From positions 1-53,870 of the forward strand of contig DYFL01000013.1 of assembly GCA_020725195.1 (NCBI GenBank): a DNA stretch of 53,870 bases, in the 5' to 3' direction. This document shows, one piece after another, positions 17,364 through 26,541 of this stretch. How positions within the stretch are numbered: the first letter of the stretch is position 1; each line of letters starts with the position of its first letter. The stretch is from Hydrogenophilus sp. GTDB lineage: Bacteria; Pseudomonadota; Gammaproteobacteria; Burkholderiales; Thiobacillaceae. The position numbers and the translations under genes were made by a program. The notes beneath the pieces are model-generated. The model was not told the DNA's origin. It saw only the letters and a list, made by a program, of their open reading frames with translations, and ran no database searches.

Positions 17364-18224
17364 TCAGTCCCCGAGCAGCCCCTCGCGCACCGTCGGATAG
17401 CGGAAACGGAAGCGCAGCTCGCGCTTGATGCGCCGGTTTTCGAGCCGCCGCGACTCGGCCAGGAATGTCCGCATGGCGGGGGTGACCGCCGCCTCCACCT
17501 CGGCGCGGCTCAACCGGGGCGGGCGCGGCAGGCCGAGGCGGTCGGCGACGAGGTCGAACCAGTCGCCCATCTTCAGGCCGCTGTCGTCCACGGCGTTGTA
17601 GAGGCGGCCCGGCCGGCCCCGGAAGAGCGCCGCGAGCACCAGGCGGGCGAGGTCGCCGGCGTGGATGTGGTTGGTGTGGATGTCCTCCTCGGGCCGGAGC
17701 GCCGGCAGCCCCCGGCGCACCCGCTCCCCGGGCATGCGCCCGGCGGCATAGATGCCCGGCGCCCTCAGGATGGCGAGACGCGCCCCGGAGCGTGCCGCCC
17801 AGGCGCGCAGCCGCCGCTCTGCGTCCAGCCGGCGCCGGGCCCGGGCGCTGCGCGGACGGGCCGGCGTGGTCTCCGGCACGAGGTCGCCGGCGCAGTCGCC
17901 GTAGACGCCGCTGGTGCTGATGTAGACGAGCCCGCGTGGTAGACTGCCCCGCCCGAGGGCCGCGAGCAGGCGCCGGGTGCGCGGGTCGGCCGCCCCTTCC
18001 GCCGGCGGAGGGGCCAGGTGCAGCACCGCGTCGGCGAGCCCCGCCAGGCGGCCGAGGCTCGCCGCGTCGTCCAGGTCGCCCGGGACCGGGGTCACCCCCG
18101 CGGCGCGCAGTTCGGCGCGCCGGCCGGGCGAGCGGCTCAGGGCATAGAGCCGCGCCCGGCCCCGGAGCTGGCGGGCGATGCGCAGCCCCACGTCGCCGCA
18201 GCCGATGATCAGAATTCTCAGCAT
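17364..18224 (-). CDS. NAD-dependent epimerase/dehydratase-like SDR protein
   Basis: 286 aa extended SDR of the YeeZ-like kind. The dinucleotide motif is MLRILIIGCGDVGLRIARQL; YISTSGVYGD holds the region of the catalytic Tyr, and NHIHAGDLARLVLAAL is a typical SDR stretch. The start is set at MLRILIIG. It is divergent from the flavin/2Fe-2S reductase with only 37 bp between starts, so the promoters overlap. Substrate unknown; probably a soluble housekeeping oxidoreductase. Confidence 0.86.
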   Translation of the reverse strand: MLRILIIGCGDVGLRIARQLRGRARLYALSRSPGRRAELRAAGVTPVPGDLDDAASLGRLAGLADAVLHLAPPPAEGAADPRTRRLLAALGRGSLPRGLVYISTSGVYGDCAGDLVPETTPARPRSARARRRLDAERRLRAWAARSGARLAILRAPGIYAAGRMPGERVRRGLPALRPEEDIHTNHIHAGDLARLVLAALFRGRPGRLYNAVDDSGLKMGDWFDLVADRLGLPRPPRLSRAEVEAAVTPAMRTFLAESRRLENRRIKRELRFRFRYPTVREGLLGD

Positions 18225-18261
18225 GCAAAAATCCAACAAGTTCTTCCGAGAGGAATCCGGG

Positions 18262-19284
18262 ATGTCGTACCAGGTCACCATCCGGCCCAGCGGCCACCAG
18301 TTTACTGCGGAAGCGGGCGAGACCGTGCTGGAGGCCGCGCTGCGCGAGGGGTTCGCCCTGCCCTACGGCTGCCGCAACGGCGCCTGCGGCGCCTGCAAGG
18401 GCAGGCTGCTCGAAGGCCGGGTGGACTACGGCGAGTACCAGGAAGGCTCGCTCACCGAGGACGACAGGAAGCGCGGCTACGCCCTGTTCTGTGCCGCCGA
18501 GCCGCTCTCCGACCTCACCATCGAGGTGAAGGAGGTGGGCGCGGCCAAGGACATCCCGGTCAAGACCCTGCCCTGCCGCGTGGAGCGGATGGAGCGGCTC
18601 GCCGACGACGTCATGGCGGTCTGGCTCAAGCTCCCCGCCAACGAGCGGCTGCAGTACCTGCCCGGCCAGTACGTCGACTTCCTGCTCAAGGACGGCCGGC
18701 GCCGCAGCTTCTCGCTCGCCAACGCGCCCGAGGAGGACGCCCTGCTGGAGCTGCACATCCGTCACGTGCCCGGCGGCGCCTTCACCGGCCACGTGCTCCA
18801 GACCATGAAGGTGAAGGACATCCTGCGCATCCACGGGCCGCTGGGCAGCTTCTTCCTGAGGGAGTCCGACAAGCCGGCGATCTTCGTCGCGGGGGGCACC
18901 GGCTTCGCGCCCATCAAGGCCATCCTCGGCCACGTCTTCCACCACCGGACCGAGCGGCAGCTGGTGCTCTACTGGGGCGCGCGCGCCCTCAAGGACCTCT
19001 ACCAGCCCGGCCTGCCCGCGCAGTGGCAGCAGGCGCACGCCAACTTCGGCTTCATCCCCGTGCTCTCCGAGCCGCGCCCCGAGGACCGCTGGGGCGGGCG
19101 CACCGGCCTGGTGCACGAGGCGGTGCTCGCCGACTTCGCCGACCTCTCCGGCTACCAGGTCTACGCCTGCGGTGCGCCGGGCATGGTGGAGGCGGCCCGC
19201 CGGGACTTCATCGCCCGGGGCCTGCCGGAGGACGAGTTCTACTCGGATGCCTTCGCCTTCCAGGAGGCGTCCGCCGCGGCCTGA
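18262..19284 (+). CDS. Plant-type 2Fe-2S / FAD / NAD(P)H reductase (AscD-like)
   Basis: 340 aa. The N-terminal ferredoxin domain has GCRNGACGACKGRLLEG (Cys pattern CX4CX2C) with the fourth Cys in YALFCAAEP. The FAD domain has RRRSFSLANAP, and the NAD domain has FVAGGTGFAPIKAIL and YACGAPGMVEAAR. This order is that of CDP-6-deoxy-glucoseen reductase and phenol-hydroxylase reductase subunits. The ATG at 18262 follows GAGAGGAATC. The last 46 bp overlap the 3' end of hemY on the other strand. The electron acceptor is unknown. Confidence 0.9.
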   Translation: MSYQVTIRPSGHQFTAEAGETVLEAALREGFALPYGCRNGACGACKGRLLEGRVDYGEYQEGSLTEDDRKRGYALFCAAEPLSDLTIEVKEVGAAKDIPVKTLPCRVERMERLADDVMAVWLKLPANERLQYLPGQYVDFLLKDGRRRSFSLANAPEEDALLELHIRHVPGGAFTGHVLQTMKVKDILRIHGPLGSFFLRESDKPAIFVAGGTGFAPIKAILGHVFHHRTERQLVLYWGARALKDLYQPGLPAQWQQAHANFGFIPVLSEPRPEDRWGGRTGLVHEAVLADFADLSGYQVYACGAPGMVEAARRDFIARGLPEDEFYSDAFAFQEASAAA

Positions 19285-19787
19285 GCCGGGTCTTTCCCGG
19301 CCCGGCGGCCCTCGAGGGCGAGCCGCGCCGCCTCCACCTCCCCCGCCTTGCCCCGGGCCGCTTCGAGGAAGCGGTCGAAGGCCTCGGGCTGATCCCCGGC
19401 GCGCGCGGCCTCGGCCCCGATGAGGGCGGCGAGTTGGGGGTTGCTGCAGGTCGCCGCCAGCTCGGCCTGCCTGACCGCCTCGCCGTGATGCCCGGCCAGG
19501 AGCGCGGCCACGGCCTCGTGCAGGGCCCGGTCGGCGCTGTCCCGGCGGCGCCGGTCGCGCCAGGCCTTGACCTCGCCCGGCAGCCGCAGGGCCACCCGCA
19601 GCAGACGCACCGCGGCATAGCCCAGCAGGAACAGGGCGAAGGCGAGGGCGAGGGCGAGCAGGAACGACATCTCCAGGCGCCAGGGCGGATAGACGACGAT
19701 CACGTAGCCCTGGTCGGCGGCGGCCGCCAGGGCGAGGGCCACCGCGAGGGCGAAGATCAGGAGCAGCCAGAGCGCGGTCCTCATCAC
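19239..19787 (-). CDS. hemY: HemY-like protein, shortened
   Basis: 182 aa. It begins with two membrane segments (MMRTALWLLLIFALAVALAL and SFLLALALAFALFLLGYAAV) and then the start of the tetratricopeptide region (DSADRALHEAVAALLAGHHG). HemY proteins are usually near 400 aa with more TPR units; here the frame stops early, inside the 3' end of the convergent reductase. Its start overlaps the hemX stop. It may be a natural short form or the result of a rearrangement. Confidence 0.82.
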   Translation of the reverse strand: MMRTALWLLLIFALAVALALAAAADQGYVIVVYPPWRLEMSFLLALALAFALFLLGYAAVRLLRVALRLPGEVKAWRDRRRRDSADRALHEAVAALLAGHHGEAVRQAELAATCSNPQLAALIGAEAARAGDQPEAFDRFLEAARGKAGEVEAARLALEGRRAGKDPAQAAADASWKAKASE

Positions 19788-20830
19788 CCCCCCGTATGCC
19801 TGCGCATGGCCTGCAGCGCCTTGAGGCTGGCGTCGACGTCGGCCGCCCCGATGGCCACGGGCGCGGCGGCCAGCTCCTTGAGGCTGTCCAGCATCGCCTG
19901 GGTGAGCGGGTCGTTGGGGTTGAAGTACTCGGCCATCCAGGCGTGCGCCGCCCCGAGGTCGGCCTTCCAGGCGCCCTCGTCGCGCTGCAGGGCGGCCAGG
20001 CGCGCGGAGAGCAGGCGCAGCTTCAGGTTCTGGCGCAGGAAGTAGGCCTGGCCGGGATCGAGCAGGGGCGGCTCGGGGCGGTCGAGCCGGCGGATGCGCA
20101 CCAGCTGCTTGAATTCCTCCCAGGCCTCCTGGCCCAGCCGGCTCACGGCGCCCACGGGCCCGGACGGCGCCGGCCTGGCCGGCCTCACGGCGGGCTCGGC
20201 CTCAGCCGCCAGCTTGAGCGCGTCGACGTTCTGGATCAGCGCCTCCAGGCGCGCGCTCAGGCCGACGACGTCCGCCGCCTGCAGCAGCTTCAGCCGCTCC
20301 ACGTCGCGGCCGATGGCCTGGCGCAGGGGATCGAACTGGGGCTTGCCCGCCCGCGCCAGGCGCTGCTCGGCGGCCTCCAGGCTGATCAGGGCGGCGCGCA
20401 CGTTGCCGCCGAGCTGCAGGTGCTGCTGGGCGAGCAGCAGGGCCTGCTCCATGTCCGCCAGCACGCGGTCGTCCTGGCCGCGCACGAGCTCCTGGTACAT
20501 GGCGGCCAGGGCGAGCTGCTGGCTCTGCGCCTCCTGGGACGCCGCCTCCAGGGCGGCCACCCGGGCGTTGAGGCCCTCCAGCACGGAGCCGGCCTCCTTC
20601 GCCGCGGCGCGCGCCTCCCGGCTCGCCGCGTCGAACTCGCCGATGCGCCGGGCGATCTGCAGCTCGAGTTCCTGCAGGCGCATGTGCCCCATCCAGGCCA
20701 GGCCGAGGGCCGTGGCCAGCGCGGCCAGGGCGAGGACGAGGGCGGGGATGCCCCAGGCGAGGTGGGCGGAAGGGGCTCTCGCAGGCGCGTTCGTCTGGGC
20801 CGCGGACGCCGCGTTCGACGTTTCATCCAT
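19784..20830 (-). CDS. hemX: HemX-like membrane protein
   Basis: 348 aa. One N-terminal membrane helix (GIPALVLALAALATALGLAW) is followed by a long helical, coiled-coil-like region rich in Ala/Glu/Gln and the family stretch DPGQAYFLRQNLKLRLLSAR. HemX is annotated as a uroporphyrinogen-III methyltransferase-like protein but lacks that catalytic domain. It lies between hemD and hemY in the standard order. Probably anchored in the inner membrane; role in haem synthesis is unproven. Confidence 0.9.
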   Translation of the reverse strand: MDETSNAASAAQTNAPARAPSAHLAWGIPALVLALAALATALGLAWMGHMRLQELELQIARRIGEFDAASREARAAAKEAGSVLEGLNARVAALEAASQEAQSQQLALAAMYQELVRGQDDRVLADMEQALLLAQQHLQLGGNVRAALISLEAAEQRLARAGKPQFDPLRQAIGRDVERLKLLQAADVVGLSARLEALIQNVDALKLAAEAEPAVRPARPAPSGPVGAVSRLGQEAWEEFKQLVRIRRLDRPEPPLLDPGQAYFLRQNLKLRLLSARLAALQRDEGAWKADLGAAHAWMAEYFNPNDPLTQAMLDSLKELAAAPVAIGAADVDASLKALQAMRRHTGG

Positions 20831-20916
20831 AGACCTGGGCCTTCACTGAATACGAGCCCCTGCGGCTTGCCTGGGGGCGGGTTTCGACAAATTCGCCGCG
20901 TCCGTCCCGCGCCGGC

Positions 20917-21693
20917 TCAAGGCGCAGAACCGGCGAACCAGGCGCAGAGCGCGGCCACGAGCCCCTCGTCGCCGGGGGCGGTGGCCTGCGCATTATGCAC
21001 CCCCAGGGCCCGGGCGGCATCCGCGATGCGCTCGTGGGGGGCGAACACGGGCGTGGCGCAGAGCCGGTCCCGGCCCGCCTCGCCCAGCATGGCGTAGAGG
21101 TTGCGCAGGCCCTCCGTGCTGGTCACCGTCACCGCATGGACCTCGCCGCGCGCCCAGGCGTCCAGGATCGGCGCGGCATCCGCCTCGGGGCGACGCCGGC
21201 GGTAGCACTCGGCGTACTCGACCTGTGCGCCGCGCGCGCGCAGGCCTGCGGCCAGCTGCTCGCGGCCGCCCTCGCCGCGGAAGATCGCGATGCGCGCACC
21301 GCGCACGGCCTGCATGGGCGGCAGGGCCAGGAGGCTTTCGCTGTCGGCCCCCGCCTGCGGCATCAGCACCTCCGCCACCCCCAGCGCCCGGAGGGCCCCG
21401 GCCGTGCCCGCGCCCACGGCCGCGACCGGCGGGCCCGGCGGAAAGACGCGGCGCGCGCGGATCAGGCTCACGCCGCGCTCCGCGGCGCTGGGGCTCACGA
21501 AGATCAGCCAGTCGAAGGCATCCAGGCGGTCGATGAGGGCATGGAGGCGCCGCATGTCCGCCGGCTCCGCGATGACGAGGGTGGGAAAGGGCAAGACCCT
21601 CGCCCCCAGCGCCTCCAGGCGCGCCGCCAGCCCCCCGGCACGCTCGCGCGGCCGGGTGACCAGGACGCCCTTGCCCGACAGGGGGAGCCCCAT
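20917..21693 (-). CDS. hemD: Uroporphyrinogen-III synthase
   Basis: 258 aa, typical size. The enzyme cyclises hydroxymethylbilane to uroporphyrinogen III. The family is weakly conserved; here GVLVTRPRERAGGLAARLEA, FVSPSAAERGVS, AVGAGTAGALRALGV and VTVTSTEGLRNLYAML are recognisable. It follows hemC by 13 bp and precedes hemX by 86 bp. Confidence 0.92.
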   Translation of the reverse strand: MGLPLSGKGVLVTRPRERAGGLAARLEALGARVLPFPTLVIAEPADMRRLHALIDRLDAFDWLIFVSPSAAERGVSLIRARRVFPPGPPVAAVGAGTAGALRALGVAEVLMPQAGADSESLLALPPMQAVRGARIAIFRGEGGREQLAAGLRARGAQVEYAECYRRRRPEADAAPILDAWARGEVHAVTVTSTEGLRNLYAMLGEAGRDRLCATPVFAPHERIADAARALGVHNAQATAPGDEGLVAALCAWFAGSAP

Positions 21694-21706
21694 GCGCGTC
21701 CGGCGC

Positions 21707-22639
21707 CTACGCCGCCCGGCCGATCAGCTCCGCGAGGATCCGGTCCGCTCCCTGGGCGCGCAGCGCCTCGGCCACTTCGCGGCCCAGGGCCTCGGGGTCG
21801 GCGGCGTCCCCCGTCGCCTCGGCGCGGATGAAGCGGATGCCCTCCAGGTCCGAGACGAAGCCGCGCAGCCACAGCCGCCCGTCCCGCATCACGGCATAGC
21901 CGCCGATGGGGGCCTGGCAGCCGCCCTGCAACACCCGCCCCAGCTCGCGCTCGGCGCGCACGCAGGCGGCGGTCGCCGCGTCGTTGAGCGGCGCGAGCAG
22001 TTCGGCGATCGCCGGGTCGCCCTCGCGGATCTCGATGCCGAGGGCCCCCTGGCCCACGGCGGGCAGGCTCTCCTCCGGCGCCATGACGGCGGTGATGCGC
22101 TGGCCGAGCCCCAGCCGCTTGAGCCCGGCCGCGGCGAGCACGATGGCGTCGTAGCGGCCCTCGTCGAGCTTCCTGAGCCGCGTATTGACGTTGCCGCGCA
22201 GGGTGTCCACGTCGAGCCGGGGAAAGCGGGCCCGGATCTGCGCCTGGCGGCGCAGGCTGGAGGTGCCCACGCGGGCGCCGGCGGGCAGCTCGTCCAGGGA
22301 GCCGTAGCGGTTGGACACGAAGGCGTCGCGCGGGTCCTCGCGCTCGGTGATGGCGGCGAGGACGAAGCCCTCCGGCAGCACCATGGGCACGTCCTTCATG
22401 GAGTGCACCGCGAGGCCGGCGCGCCCGGCCGCCATGGCCTGCTCCAGCTCCTTGACGAAGAGCCCCTTGCCGCCGATGCGCGCAAGCGGCGAGTCGAGGA
22501 TCTGGTCGCCCTGGGTGGTCATGCCGAGCAGCTCCACCTCGAGGCCCGGATGCAGGGACATCAGGCGGGCGCGGATGTGCTCCGCCTGCCAGAGGGCGAG
22601 CTGGCTCTCACGGGTGGCGATGGTGATCTTGGGCGGCAT
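21707..22639 (-). CDS. hemC: Porphobilinogen deaminase (hydroxymethylbilane synthase)
   Basis: 310 aa. It joins four porphobilinogen units on a dipyrromethane cofactor. Motifs: [48 protein letters not shown] and the cofactor Cys in [13 protein letters not shown]. The start at [12 protein letters not shown] is chosen over one ten codons upstream. It is divergent from argH with 221 bp between, a gene order common in Gammaproteobacteria. Confidence 0.96.
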   Translation of the reverse strand: MPPKITIATRESQLALWQAEHIRARLMSLHPGLEVELLGMTTQGDQILDSPLARIGGKGLFVKELEQAMAAGRAGLAVHSMKDVPMVLPEGFVLAAITEREDPRDAFVSNRYGSLDELPAGARVGTSSLRRQAQIRARFPRLDVDTLRGNVNTRLRKLDEGRYDAIVLAAAGLKRLGLGQRITAVMAPEESLPAVGQGALGIEIREGDPAIAELLAPLNDAATAACVRAERELGRVLQGGCQAPIGGYAVMRDGRLWLRGFVSDLEGIRFIRAEATGDAADPEALGREVAEALRAQGADRILAELIGRAA

Positions 22640-22860
22640 GATAGGGCTGCGGGTCTCTACAGGGGCCATGCCCGGGATGGGCCGGCATGGGGTTCACTGG
22701 ATGCAAGAACGGTGCGCCTCGCTCGTGGGGATTCTAGCACGGGCGCGCGCCCCGGCCCGGCGGCGCGGCACGCCCCGGCCGGCGGTGGCATAATCCACGT
22801 TCCGTTTCAGCGCCTGCGCATACCCTCTTTGCGGCCAGGCCCTCACCCTGGGGACGCACG

Positions 22861-24264
22861 ATGCAGAACAACCCGACGCCGCCCGAAACCAAGGCCTGGT
22901 CCGGCCGCTTCTCCGAACCCGTCTCCGAGCGGGTGAAACGCTACACCGCCTCCATCCCCTTCGACTGGCGCCTCGCCCCCTTCGACATCCAGGGCTCGCT
23001 CGCCCACGCGAGGATGCTCGAGCGCGCGGGCATCCTCCCCGCCGAGGACCTCGCCGCCATCGAGCGCGGCATGGCCGAGATCCGCGCCGAGATCGAGGCC
23101 GGCCGCTTCGGCTGGTCGCTGGACCTCGAGGACGTGCACATGAACATCGAGCGCGCGCTCACCGAGCGCATCGGCGACGCGGGCAAGCGCCTGCACACGG
23201 GGCGCTCGCGCAACGACCAGGTCGCCACCGACGTGCGCCTGTGGCTGCGCGACGCCATCGACCGGATCCTCGCCCTGCTGCGGCAGGCGCAGGCGGCGCT
23301 GCTCGACCTCGCCGAGCGCCACGCCGACACCGTGATGCCCGGCTTCACCCATCTGCAGGTCGCCATGCCGGTCACCTTCGGCCACCACATGCTCGCCTAC
23401 TTCGAGATGCTCGCGCGCGACGCCGAGCGCCTGGCCGACTGCCGCCGGCGCGTGAACCGCCTGCCGCTGGGCGCGGCGGCGCTGGCCGGCACCACCTTCC
23501 CCATCGACCGCGAATATGTCGCCCGCGAGCTCGGCTTCGAGGCGGTGTGCGAGAACTCCCTCGATGCGGTTTCCGACCGCGACTTCGCCATCGAATTCCT
23601 GGCGGCGGGCGCCCTGATCCTGACCCACCTGTCCCGCTTCTCCGAGGAGCTGGTGCTGTGGATGACCCCGCGCTTCGGCTTCATCGACCTCGCGGACCGC
23701 TTCTGCACCGGGTCCTCCATCATGCCGCAGAAGAAGAACCCGGACGTGCCCGAGCTCATGCGCGGCAAGACCGGGCGCATGAACGGCCACCTCGTCGCCC
23801 TGCTCACCCTGATGAAGGGCCAGCCGCTCGCCTACAACAAGGACAACCAGGAGGACAAGGAGCCGCTCTTCGACGCGGCGGACACCCTCGTCGACACCCT
23901 GGCCCTGCTCGCCGAGATGATCCCGGGCATCCGGGTGAAGGCGGAGGCCATGCGCCGCGCCGCCGCGGAGGGCTACGCCACCGCGACCGACCTCGCCGAC
24001 TACCTGGTGAAGAAGGGCCTGCCCTTCCGCGAGGCGCACGAGGCGGTGGCGCGCGCCGTGCGCGCCGCCGAGGCCCAAGGCTGCGACCTCGCCGACCTCG
24101 GCCTGGAAGAGCTGCGCGGCTTCTCCGCGCTCATCGCAGAAGACGTCCATGCGGTGCTGACCCTGGAAGGTTCGCTCGCCGCGCGCGACCACATCGGCGG
24201 CACGGCCCCGGAGCAGGTGCGCGCCGCCGTCGCGCGGGCCCGGCAGCGGCTCGCTGCAGGCTGA
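22861..24264 (+). CDS. argH: Argininosuccinate lyase
   Basis: 467 aa, usual length. It splits argininosuccinate to arginine and fumarate. The signature [20 protein letters not shown] is complete, with the catalytic Ser in this loop, and the N-terminus has [20 protein letters not shown]. The [17 protein letters not shown] segment is also intact. No other arg gene is close. Confidence 0.97.
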   Translation: MQNNPTPPETKAWSGRFSEPVSERVKRYTASIPFDWRLAPFDIQGSLAHARMLERAGILPAEDLAAIERGMAEIRAEIEAGRFGWSLDLEDVHMNIERALTERIGDAGKRLHTGRSRNDQVATDVRLWLRDAIDRILALLRQAQAALLDLAERHADTVMPGFTHLQVAMPVTFGHHMLAYFEMLARDAERLADCRRRVNRLPLGAAALAGTTFPIDREYVARELGFEAVCENSLDAVSDRDFAIEFLAAGALILTHLSRFSEELVLWMTPRFGFIDLADRFCTGSSIMPQKKNPDVPELMRGKTGRMNGHLVALLTLMKGQPLAYNKDNQEDKEPLFDAADTLVDTLALLAEMIPGIRVKAEAMRRAAAEGYATATDLADYLVKKGLPFREAHEAVARAVRAAEAQGCDLADLGLEELRGFSALIAEDVHAVLTLEGSLAARDHIGGTAPEQVRAAVARARQRLAAG

Positions 24265-24279
24265 GGGCGGCGCAAGGGA

Positions 24280-24486
24280 TCAATCGAGGCGGAAGCTGAT
24301 GTTGGCGTTGATCCGGTATTTCACGATCTGGTCGCCCTCCACCTTGGCCTCGAAGTTCTTGATGTAGATCGACCTGATCCCGTGCAGGGTCTTCGCGGCG
24401 CGCGCGACCGCCTGCTGCGCCGCGTCCTCCCAGCTCTTGTCCGACTCCGACAGCACCTCGATCACCTTCACCAGATCGTTCGACAT
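24280..24486 (-). CDS. Dodecin, flavin storage protein
   Basis: 68 aa. Dodecins form hollow dodecamers that bind riboflavin or FMN between Trp side chains. The key Trp is in SDKSWEDAAQQAVARAAKTL and the ending is VKYRINANISFRLD. The start is MSNDLVKVIEV with AGGCAAGACATG upstream. It is convergent with argH (15 bp between). Confidence 0.93.
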   Translation of the reverse strand: MSNDLVKVIEVLSESDKSWEDAAQQAVARAAKTLHGIRSIYIKNFEAKVEGDQIVKYRINANISFRLD

Positions 24487-24582
24487 GTCTTGCCTCCATT
24501 GAATGAATGGCGGCCGCCGGACCTCGGCAGCCACGTTTCACTATAGGCAATGGGAGGCGGCCGCCCGCGCGACCGGAGGGCT

Positions 24583-24897
24583 TCAGTCGAGGCGGATCGG
24601 CTCGCCCGCCTGCGCCGACATCAGCCGCACGAGGGCGGCGAAGAGCTCCTCGCCGCTGCGGGTGTCGCGCCAGGCCGCGCCGTCCCAGCGGTAGTGGAAG
24701 CCGCCGCTCTTCGCCGCCACCCAGATCTCCTGCGCGGCGGCCTGCTTGTTGACCACGATCTTCGAGCCGTCCTCGAATTCGATCTCCAGGATGCCGCCCC
24801 CGGTCAGCTCGAAGTCGATGCCGTCCAGGTCGGACAGCCGGGCGTCCAGGCGCTGCAGCGCGGCGTCCGCCAGCGCGCGGTATTCGCGTTCGTCCAT
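24583..24897 (-). CDS. cyaY: Iron donor protein CyaY (frataxin)
   Basis: 104 aa. The acidic first helix (DEREYRALADAALQRLDARL) and the sheet GGILEIEFEDGSKIVVNKQ with QEIWVAAKSGGFHY are typical of frataxin. It binds iron and regulates Fe-S cluster assembly on IscS. It is divergent from lptM-lysA with 58 bp between the starts, the classical arrangement in Pseudomonas and relatives. Confidence 0.94.
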   Translation of the reverse strand: MDEREYRALADAALQRLDARLSDLDGIDFELTGGGILEIEFEDGSKIVVNKQAAAQEIWVAAKSGGFHYRWDGAAWRDTRSGEELFAALVRLMSAQAGEPIRLD

Positions 24898-24955
24898 ACG
24901 GGGTCTCCAAATTCGCATGCTAAACTCGACCGTCGCATTCTACCGGCTTCGCCCC

Positions 24956-25105
24956 ATGCCCCGCCCGTTGGCTGCGCCGAAACTCCGCCTTCGGCCCGCT
25001 CTCCTCCTGTGCCTGCTGATCGCCCTGTCCGCCTGCGGCAAGAAGGGGCCCCTCTACCTGCCGGACCAGCCCGCAGCCCAACGCAGCTCTTCGTCCCAAC
25101 CATGA
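24956..25105 (+). CDS. lptM: LptM (YifL)-type small lipoprotein
   Basis: 49 aa. The signal peptide ends in lipobox LSAC followed by GKKGPLYLPD, the hallmark of LptM, which helps LptD/E mature at the outer membrane. The TGA overlaps the lysA ATG (ATGA). An upstream in-frame ATG at 24917 is less likely because it would extend into the cyaY promoter zone. Confidence 0.9.
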   Translation: MPRPLAAPKLRLRPALLLCLLIALSACGKKGPLYLPDQPAAQRSSSSQP

Positions 25106-26349
25106 ATCCGATCCGCCGACGTGAAGGCCGCCTCTACTGCGAGGACGTGCCTCTGGAAGAAATCGCCCGCGCCCACGGCACCCCCTGCTACGTCTATTCC
25201 CGCGCCGCCCTGGAGGCCACCTTCCGGGCCTACGACCGCGCCTTCGCGGCGCGCGAGCACCTCGTCTGCTACGCGGTGAAGGCGAACTCCAACCTCGCCA
25301 TCCTCAACCTCTTCGCGCGCCTGGGCGCCGGCTTCGACATCGTCTCCGGCGGCGAGCTCGCCCGCGTCCTCGCCGCGGGCGGCGACCCGGAGAAGGTGGT
25401 GTTCTCCGGGGTGGGCAAGTCCGAGGCGGAGATGCGCGCCGCGCTCGAGGCCGGGATCCACTGCTTCAACGTGGAGTCGGAGAGCGAGCTCAGGCACCTC
25501 GACCGCGTGGCCGGCGCGACGGGCAGGCGGGCCCGCGTGAGCCTGCGCGTGAACCCGGACGTCGACGCCAAGACCCATCCCTACATCTCCACCGGGCTCA
25601 AGGGCAACAAGTTCGGCATCGCCCACGACGAGGCCCTGCGCGTCTATCGGCTCGCCGCCGCACTGCCGCACCTCGAGGTGGTCGGCATCGACTGCCACAT
25701 CGGCTCCCAGCTCACCGAGACCGCCCCCTTCGCCGAGGCCCTCGACAAGGTGCTGCAGCTCGTCGACGCGCTCGAACATGAGGGCATCGCGCTCGCCCAC
25801 GTCGACATGGGCGGCGGCGTCGGCATCCGCTACAGGGACGAGACGCCGCCCGACACCGGCGCCTATGCGCGCACCCTGCTCGAGAAGCTCGCCGGCCGGC
25901 CGCAGAAGCTGATCGTCGAGCCGGGCCGCTCCCTGGTGGGCAACGCCGGCCTGCTGCTCACCCGCGTCGAATATCTCAAGCACGGCGAGGCCAAGGACTT
26001 CGCCATCGTCGACGCCGCCATGAACGACCTCATGCGCCCCGCGCTCTACGACGCCTGGCACGACATCCTGCCCGTGTCGGAGCGGCAGGGCCGCGCACGC
26101 CGCTACGAAATCGTCGGACCCGTGTGCGAGAGCGGCGACTTCCTCGGGCACGATCGCAGCCTCGTCATCGAGGAGGGCGACCTGCTCGCCATCCTCTCCG
26201 CGGGCGCCTACGGCATGAGCATGAGCTCCAACTACAACACCCGTCCGCGCGCCGCGGAGGTGATGGTGGACGGCGCATCGACGCACCTGATCCGGCGCCG
26301 CGAGCAGATCGCCGCGCTGTACGCGGACGAGCAAGTGCTGCCGCACTAG
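25102..26349 (+). CDS. lysA: Diaminopimelate decarboxylase
   Basis: 415 aa PLP enzyme, last step of lysine synthesis. The PLP Lys lies in CYAVKANSNLAIL; other motifs are HIGSQLTETAPF, GGGVGIRYRDE, EPGRSLVGNAG and the catalytic Cys segment GPVCESGDFLG. The start overlaps lptM. dapF, which often follows, is absent; instead an AT-rich promoter-like region and the H1-like gene come next. Confidence 0.97.
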   Translation: MNPIRRREGRLYCEDVPLEEIARAHGTPCYVYSRAALEATFRAYDRAFAAREHLVCYAVKANSNLAILNLFARLGAGFDIVSGGELARVLAAGGDPEKVVFSGVGKSEAEMRAALEAGIHCFNVESESELRHLDRVAGATGRRARVSLRVNPDVDAKTHPYISTGLKGNKFGIAHDEALRVYRLAAALPHLEVVGIDCHIGSQLTETAPFAEALDKVLQLVDALEHEGIALAHVDMGGGVGIRYRDETPPDTGAYARTLLEKLAGRPQKLIVEPGRSLVGNAGLLLTRVEYLKHGEAKDFAIVDAAMNDLMRPALYDAWHDILPVSERQGRARRYEIVGPVCESGDFLGHDRSLVIEEGDLLAILSAGAYGMSMSSNYNTRPRAAEVMVDGASTHLIRRREQIAALYADEQVLPH

Positions 26350-26427
26350 CGCGAGGCGCGACGCGCAGACAAACGTCGCTGCCATACCACGCTCGCCGAA
26401 ATAGTTGCATGCGCACCGCACAAACAC

Positions 26428-26458
26428 TTGCATTACAACAATTTATTTGTTCTAGAAT
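26428..26458 (+). promoter_or_regulatory. Candidate sigma-70 promoter of the H1-like gene
   Basis: TTGCAT (26428-26433) and TAGAAT (26453-26458) with a 19-bp spacer, in a short AT-rich stretch that stands out from the GC-rich surroundings. It lies 84 bp upstream of the ATG. The spacer is 2 bp longer than optimal. Confidence 0.4.
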
Positions 26459-26541
26459 GGGCGCATCGCGCTGAAATGCGCGTAGATCCTGGGAATACGA
26501 GGCATTCAGCGTTCAACCCATCGCCACCAGAGGAGTCAAAT

